NCBI RefSeq assembly: GCF_016863655.1
Contig: NZ_BOPH01000108.1
Location: 97,261 to 161,260, forward strand
Source of the DNA: Virgisporangium ochraceum
GTDB lineage: Bacteria; Actinomycetota; Actinomycetes; Mycobacteriales; Micromonosporaceae
Length of the DNA stretch: 64,000 nucleotides
Direction: 5' to 3'
This document shows positions 60,091 through 64,000 of the stretch, in pieces. The position numbers and the translations under genes are program-made. Below the pieces are notes generated by a model. The model had not been told where the DNA came from, made no database searches, and saw nothing but the letters and a program-made list of their open reading frames with translations. Numbering within the stretch: the first letter of the stretch is position 1; each line of letters starts with the position of its first letter.

Positions 60091-60840
60091 CTGTCCTACG
60101 GCTCCGAGATCACGGCGACGGCGCCGGCGGACGGATCGGCGTGGGAGCCGCCGCCCGGCGCGGGACCCTACCGCCCCGGCGCCTGCGTCGAGACCGGCAC
60201 CGGCGCCGTCACCTGCGACCGCCCGCACCACTTCGAGATCATGGCCTCCGGCGACCTGCCGGCCGACCTCCGCGCGGCCTACCCGCCGCCGGTGGGGCCG
60301 CTGCGGCCCGGCTGCACCGTCGCCCTCACCCGCTATCTCGGCAGCGTCGACGCCGAAGCCTCCCGGCTGGAGGCCCTGATCATGTTTCCGACCCGCGACG
60401 GCTGGACCGCCGGCGAGCGCTGGTACGCCTGCCTGGTCGCCGATCGCGGACCGGACAGCGGCTGGGTGCACCGCACCGGCAACCTCGGCGGCGCGCTGGT
60501 CGGCGGCCTCGGCGCGTTCCAGCGCTGCCTCGTCGGCGAGCCGATCACCGACCCGGAGGGGGTCGTCGACTGCGACCAGCCGCACCGCAGCGAGGCGGTG
60601 CCGGGCGTCCTCGTGCTCGGCGGGCCCACCGACCCACCACCGCCGGACTTCCAGCGCCTGCTCATCGACCGCGTCCTCCCCCACTGCGACGCCGCCGTCG
60701 CCACCTACCTCGGCGGCGGGCGCCCCGGTGTGCGGTCGGGCGGTCTCGGCCCGCTGGCCGGCAACTGGGCCGCCGGTGTGCGCACCGCGGTCTGCTACGC
60801 CGTCGCCGACACGCCGACGAGCGGCGTGATGGGTCGCTGA
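60091..60840 (+). pseudogene. Septum-formation-family-like protein, probably N-terminally truncated
   Basis: About 250 codons resemble the septum-formation domain found in actinobacterial membrane proteins: YRPGACVETGTGAVTCDRPH, CTVALTRYLG, RWYACLVADRG, then a second copy of the theme FQRCLVGEPI ... VVDCDQPHRSEAVPG. Paired Cys in each half probably form disulfides outside the cell. However, no ATG, GTG or TTG in this frame precedes the first domain, and the upstream DNA belongs to the divergent DUF1360 start. The usual membrane helix or signal peptide is missing. I mark the region from a CTG at 60091; the first ATG in frame (60241) would cut into the first domain. Confidence 0.55.
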
Positions 60841-60888
60841 CCGCGGGGGGTTCCCTCCGAAACCCACCCCGACGGCGTCTATACCACC

Positions 60889-61401
60889 ATGAGCGAGGAC
60901 TCGTTCGACGAGTTCGTGCGGGTCCGGGCCGGTGCGCTGGCCCGGACCGCGTTCCTGCTCACCGGCGACCCGCACCACGCGGAGGACCTGGTGCAGAACG
61001 CGCTCGCGCGGGCCGCCGTCCACTGGGCGCGGCTGGACGACCCGGAGGCGTACGTGCGCCGGGTGCTGTACACGCAGGCGGTCTCGTGGTGGCGGGTGCA
61101 GCGCCGCCGGCGCCGGGAGGTCCTGGTCGACGCCCCACCCGAGCGGGCCGCCGCCGTCCGCGACCCCGACCTGGGGATCCTGCTCGGCCGCGCCCTCGCG
61201 CGCCTGACCCGGCGGCAGCGCGCGGTGCTGGTCCTGCGCTTCTACGAGGACCGCAGCGAGAGCGAGACCGCGGCGATCCTGTCCGTCGGCCTCGGCACGG
61301 TCAAGAGCCAGACCCGGCACGCGCTGCGCCGCCTGCGTGAGCTCGCCCCGGAACTCGGCACCCTGATGTCCGACCGCGTCGACCGGGAGGCCGCACCATG
61401 A
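60889..61401 (+). CDS. SigE-family ECF RNA polymerase sigma factor
   Basis: A 170-residue ECF sigma factor of the actinobacterial SigE group. Region 2 reads FDEFVRVRAGALARTAFLLT, then GDPHHAEDLVQNALARAAVH, then DPEAYVRRVLYTQAVSWWR; region 4 reads LTRRQRAVLVLRFYEDRSES and ILSVGLGTVKSQTRHALRRL. Only about 48 bases separate it from the preceding reading frame. The next gene overlaps it by four bases and probably encodes its membrane partner. Confidence 0.92.
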   Translation: MSEDSFDEFVRVRAGALARTAFLLTGDPHHAEDLVQNALARAAVHWARLDDPEAYVRRVLYTQAVSWWRVQRRRRREVLVDAPPERAAAVRDPDLGILLGRALARLTRRQRAVLVLRFYEDRSESETAAILSVGLGTVKSQTRHALRRLRELAPELGTLMSDRVDREAAP

Positions 61402-62708
61402 CCAGGTTGCACGACGCGTTCGAACGCCTCGCCGAACGGGCACCTGAGGTCCGCGTCCCCGCGGGCTTCTACCGGCGGTCGCGGCGGCGGCACCGGTGGC
61501 GGCAGGTCGCGGCGGCCGTCGCCGTGGTCGCGGTCGTCGCGCTGGGCGCGCCGGTCGCGTTGTCGATGGGACGCACGGGCCGCGAGATCGGTGACAGCGG
61601 CACACCGGGCATTCCCAGCCGGGTCACGATGCCGCCGTGGTACACGTCGGCCGGGGCACCGGGCCCGACGTCGGTGATGTTCACCGGATACGGCGGCGTG
61701 CCGCAGGCCGACCACGAGGATGTCGACTGGGCCTGGTGGCGCGCCGACTACACGGTCTACCCGAGCGTGGCCGTGGGGCTGAGTGCCGACACGTACCGCA
61801 TCGTCCGCGGTCCCTACACCGTCGGTACGGAGCTGTCGCCCGACGGCCGGTACCTGCTGATCCCGGACCGGCGGGTGCTCGACCTGACCACCGGCCGCAC
61901 CCGGCAGGTGCTTCCGGCGCGCCCGCGGGCGCAGGCGGCGGGCGCCTGGTCGGCCGACGGCCGGCGGATCGTCTACGTCGAGGACCGGCGGACGACGGTT
62001 GTGTCGTGGCCGTCGCTGGCGTTCGAGGCGTCGTTCCCGCACCCGGAGCACGTGCCCGTCGAGCAGGACGTCGCCCTGTCGGCCGACGGGAGGATGCTGG
62101 CCGTCGACAGCAACGGCGCGATGACCGTCCGGCGCTCCGACGGCCTGCGCCTGTGGACCCGGGCCGAGGACGCCGAGCCCGCCCTGGGCCGGGCGAGGAT
62201 CGGTGGCAGCGCCGCGTGGCGCGCCGACGGGAGGCTGACCGTCTTCGCCCGCACCGACCTCACCTGCGACGGCTGCGGCCTGCATCCCGCCACCTGGCGG
62301 CTGACGTCGGTGGACGGTGCCACCGGCACGCCGGTGCCCGGTCCGGACTACCCGCCCGTCCGGTCGGCCCTGTCGGTGGAGGTCGTCGCCTGGCGGGGCG
62401 AGGTCGCCTACGCCGTGGTGGCCTACTCCCTCGGCGCCACCCCGGACGTCGGGCGGGTCGAACTGGTCCGCCTGCGTCCCGGCGCGGCCACGCCCGAGCG
62501 GCTCCTCGCCGCCCCCGCGGGCATGACCGGCCTCCGGGTGGCCACCGACTTCGTCGACGTCCAGCGCCCGACCGGCGACCCCGAACCCGGCGTCAACGCG
62601 GCCGAGATCGTGGGCCAGGCCTCCGTGGCGCTGCTGTGCCTGTCGCCGTTCGCCCTGCTGGCACTCGTGATGCTGCGCGTGCGCCGCCGGGCCCGCCGCT
62701 CGCGGTGA
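61398..62708 (+). CDS. Membrane beta-propeller protein, probable partner of the ECF sigma factor
   Basis: A 436-residue protein. The first 40 residues are cytoplasmic (MTRLHDAFERLAERAPEVRV, then a basic cluster) and are followed by a membrane helix (VAAAVAVVAVVALGAPVAL). The outside part has propeller-like repeats (LSPDGRYLLIPDRRVLDL, WSADGRRIVYVED, LSADGRMLAVDSNG, WRADGRLTVFART) with one CDGC pair. A second helix lies near the C-terminus (ASVALLCLSPFALLALVML). Overlap with the sigma gene (ATGA) suggests it holds or senses for that sigma factor. A zinc anti-sigma HxxxCxxC motif is absent. Confidence 0.8.
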   Translation: MTRLHDAFERLAERAPEVRVPAGFYRRSRRRHRWRQVAAAVAVVAVVALGAPVALSMGRTGREIGDSGTPGIPSRVTMPPWYTSAGAPGPTSVMFTGYGGVPQADHEDVDWAWWRADYTVYPSVAVGLSADTYRIVRGPYTVGTELSPDGRYLLIPDRRVLDLTTGRTRQVLPARPRAQAAGAWSADGRRIVYVEDRRTTVVSWPSLAFEASFPHPEHVPVEQDVALSADGRMLAVDSNGAMTVRRSDGLRLWTRAEDAEPALGRARIGGSAAWRADGRLTVFARTDLTCDGCGLHPATWRLTSVDGATGTPVPGPDYPPVRSALSVEVVAWRGEVAYAVVAYSLGATPDVGRVELVRLRPGAATPERLLAAPAGMTGLRVATDFVDVQRPTGDPEPGVNAAEIVGQASVALLCLSPFALLALVMLRVRRRARRSR

Positions 62709-62800
62709 CGACGGCCCGTGCCGGTGGTGCCGGTACCCGGTCCGGTGTGACGCATCGGTTCAATCTGGTGCCTGACCTGGGGCGCAGGTACGGTCGCCGC

Positions 62801-63646
62801 ATGACTACCGGCGGCTTCACCGCCTGGTCGGCACTGGGTCGCGCGGTCGGCTCGCTCCGGCTGGGTGACCACGTGTGCTGCTGGTACCGCGACGACGAGG
62901 TCCGTACGCGGGCGGTGGCCGCCTATGTCGCCGCCGGTCTGCGGCACGGGGACCGGACCGTGTACTTCACCGACACCGTGCCGGTGGCCGACGTGCTCGC
63001 CGGGTTGCGTCGGTTCGGCGTGCCCGCCACCGCCTGGGAGTCCGGGCAGGTGCGCGTCGTCACGGCCGCGGAGACGTATCTCGCCGGCGGCGGGTTCGAC
63101 CCGGTCGCCACGATCGAGGGGTGGGCCGGCGAGACCGCCCGGGCCCGCGCCGACGGCTACCGCGGGCTGCGGGCGATCGGCGACATGGCGTGGGCCGCGC
63201 GTCCCGTGCCGGGTGTCGACCGGCTGCCCTGGTACGAGGCGGCGGTCAACCGGGTCTTCGCCGAGGGGCACTCGGGCGCGATGTGCCTGTACGACGAGCG
63301 GACGCTCGGTCCGGAACAACGGCGCGCGCTCACCGCGGCCCACCCGGCCAACGTCGAGGCGGCCGAACACTGGGCGCCGGCGCTGCGCATGTCGCGGGGG
63401 CCGGGCCGCATGACGCTCGCCGGGGAGGTCGACGTCGCCAACCGGGACGCCGTGGCGGCACTGCTGGAGCACGTCTGCGCGGAGACCGACGGGCCGGTCA
63501 CCGTCGACGTCACCGGGCTGCGGTTCGTCGACGCGGTGACGGCGCGGCTGCTGGCCCGGGCCGCGGCCGGCCGTCCCGGCGGGGTGCGGGTCGTGGGCGC
63601 GTCGCCGCTGCTGACCCGGCTGATCGAAGCGGGCACCGCGGGGTGA
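62801..63646 (+). CDS. MEDS-STAS regulatory protein
   Basis: A 281-residue protein. The MEDS (DcmR-type sensor) domain covers about 15-190: LGDHVCCWYRDDEVRTRAVA, YFTDTVPVADVLAGL, AIGDMAWAARPVPGVDRLPW, then AMCLYDERTLGP. A STAS domain covers about 198-280 (MTLAGEVDVANRDAVAALLE, then VTVDVTGLRFVDAVTARLL). The STAS phospho-acceptor site, usually Ser/Thr, reads DAVTAR, so Thr is available. Such proteins are thought to sense small molecules and act in sigma-factor partner switching; the RsbW-like protein at 3096-3497 is a candidate partner. Confidence 0.87.
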   Translation: MTTGGFTAWSALGRAVGSLRLGDHVCCWYRDDEVRTRAVAAYVAAGLRHGDRTVYFTDTVPVADVLAGLRRFGVPATAWESGQVRVVTAAETYLAGGGFDPVATIEGWAGETARARADGYRGLRAIGDMAWAARPVPGVDRLPWYEAAVNRVFAEGHSGAMCLYDERTLGPEQRRALTAAHPANVEAAEHWAPALRMSRGPGRMTLAGEVDVANRDAVAALLEHVCAETDGPVTVDVTGLRFVDAVTARLLARAAAGRPGGVRVVGASPLLTRLIEAGTAG

Positions 63647-63647
63647 G

Positions 63648-63974
63648 GTGTCCACGGCCCTGCTGACCGCGATCACCGGTGCTCCCGCCGACGCCGTGGC
63701 CGCCGCTGTCGCCGAGCACTGCGGCCACCTGCCGCTGGCCCTGCGGATCGCCGGAAACCGCCTGACCGCCCGCCCCGGCTGGACGATGGCCCACCTCGCC
63801 GACCGCCTCGCCGACGAGGACCGCCGACTACCGACCCTGTCGGCCGGTGACCTGTCCGTCGAGGCAGCCCTGGCGACGTCGTACGACCGCCTCTCCCGCC
63901 CGGCCCGGGCCCTGTGCCGCGACGACCGCCGCAATGGAGCGCGATCGTGCCGAGGACCGCGGATCGGCTGGTGA
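63648..63974 (+). pseudogene. NB-ARC/AfsR-type regulator fragment
   Basis: A 108-codon frame starting with GTG at 63648. Residues 18-90 match the ARC region of SARP/AfsR-type NB-ARC ATPases: AVAEHCGHLPLALRIAGNRL, TARPGWTMAHLADRLADEDR, LSAGDLSVEAALATSYDRL. The Walker A and B parts, the DNA-binding part and the TPR part are absent. The end (CRDDRRNGARSCRG) no longer fits the family. It is a leftover piece, possibly still open by chance. Confidence 0.65.
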
Positions 63975-64000
63975 TCGAAAGTGGTGGCGACTTTTCGCGG

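Noticed and set aside
60849..60881. Self-regulated ECF promoter (GGTTCC or GAAACC with CGTCT) ahead of the sigma factor gene
   Set aside because: The spacers between these boxes come to about 21 and 11 bases, not the 16-17 expected, so the match is not convincing.

Overview
The window is chromosomal DNA of a very GC-rich, gene-dense actinomycete. Codons strongly prefer G or C at the third position, GTG starts are common, many genes overlap as ATGA or GTGA, and the families are typical of Actinomycetota: a SARP/AfsR-type regulator, a SigE-family ECF sigma factor, S-adenosyl methyltransferases of the DUF574 type, MEDS-STAS, DUF1707 and RsbW-like anti-sigma factors. A methyl-accepting chemotaxis protein and two c-di-GMP proteins would fit a lineage with motile spores (Micromonosporaceae-like or a motile Pseudonocardiales), but no marker gene fixes the family. 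I see no phage, plasmid, IS element, CRISPR array or secondary-metabolite assembly line.

Layout. 1-6.6 kb: start of a secreted carbohydrate-binding protein, a tRNA-like element, a GGDEF-EAL membrane protein, an RsbW-like kinase, a decayed STAS-sigma gene, a heptad-repeat protein, an alpha/beta hydrolase, a DUF4142 secreted protein and a small I9-like protein. 6.6-14.5 kb: an NRDE protein, an FHA-HTH protein divergent from a Ser/Thr kinase with an FG-GAP propeller, then an FtsX-type permease with two ATPases. 14.5-28.8 kb: a methyltransferase relic, an HMA protein, an AfsR-like regulator facing an aldo/keto reductase, a flavin monooxygenase/VOC pair with its TetR regulator and operators, a metallophosphatase, a DUF2785 protein, an MFS exporter, a DUF1707 protein, a sugar-kinase relic and an M20 peptidase. 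28.7-35.4 kb: a complete dipeptide/oligopeptide ABC operon (A-B-C-D-F order) divergent from a DeoR regulator.

37.0-45.2 kb holds the most cohesive block: DM13 protein, response regulator and histidine kinase form one operon. Facing it, and continuing in the other direction, are a multi-spanning glycosyltransferase-like protein, a sugar-nucleotide epimerase, a GT2 glycosyltransferase, a TIGR04282-type transferase, a methyltransferase, a membrane-anchored molybdopterin oxidoreductase and a small membrane protein. It looks like an envelope glycan/redox system under two-component control. 45.2-64 kb: chemoreceptor, GNAT, AI-2E family transporter, SGNH hydrolase, HAD phosphatase, BBE-type oxidase, a second GGDEF protein, two methyltransferase-region genes, a NarL-type two-component pair, a DUF1360 protein, a truncated septum-formation-like gene, a SigE-family sigma factor with a beta-propeller membrane partner, a MEDS-STAS protein and a fragment of an NB-ARC regulator.

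Two patterns cut across the window. First, at least four genes are decayed or internally deleted while their neighbours are intact. Second, several gene ends carry long, individually unique, comparatively AT-rich inverted repeats, one of them bracketed by an exact 6-bp direct repeat. Similarity statements come from recognising family motifs by eye; no database search was run.
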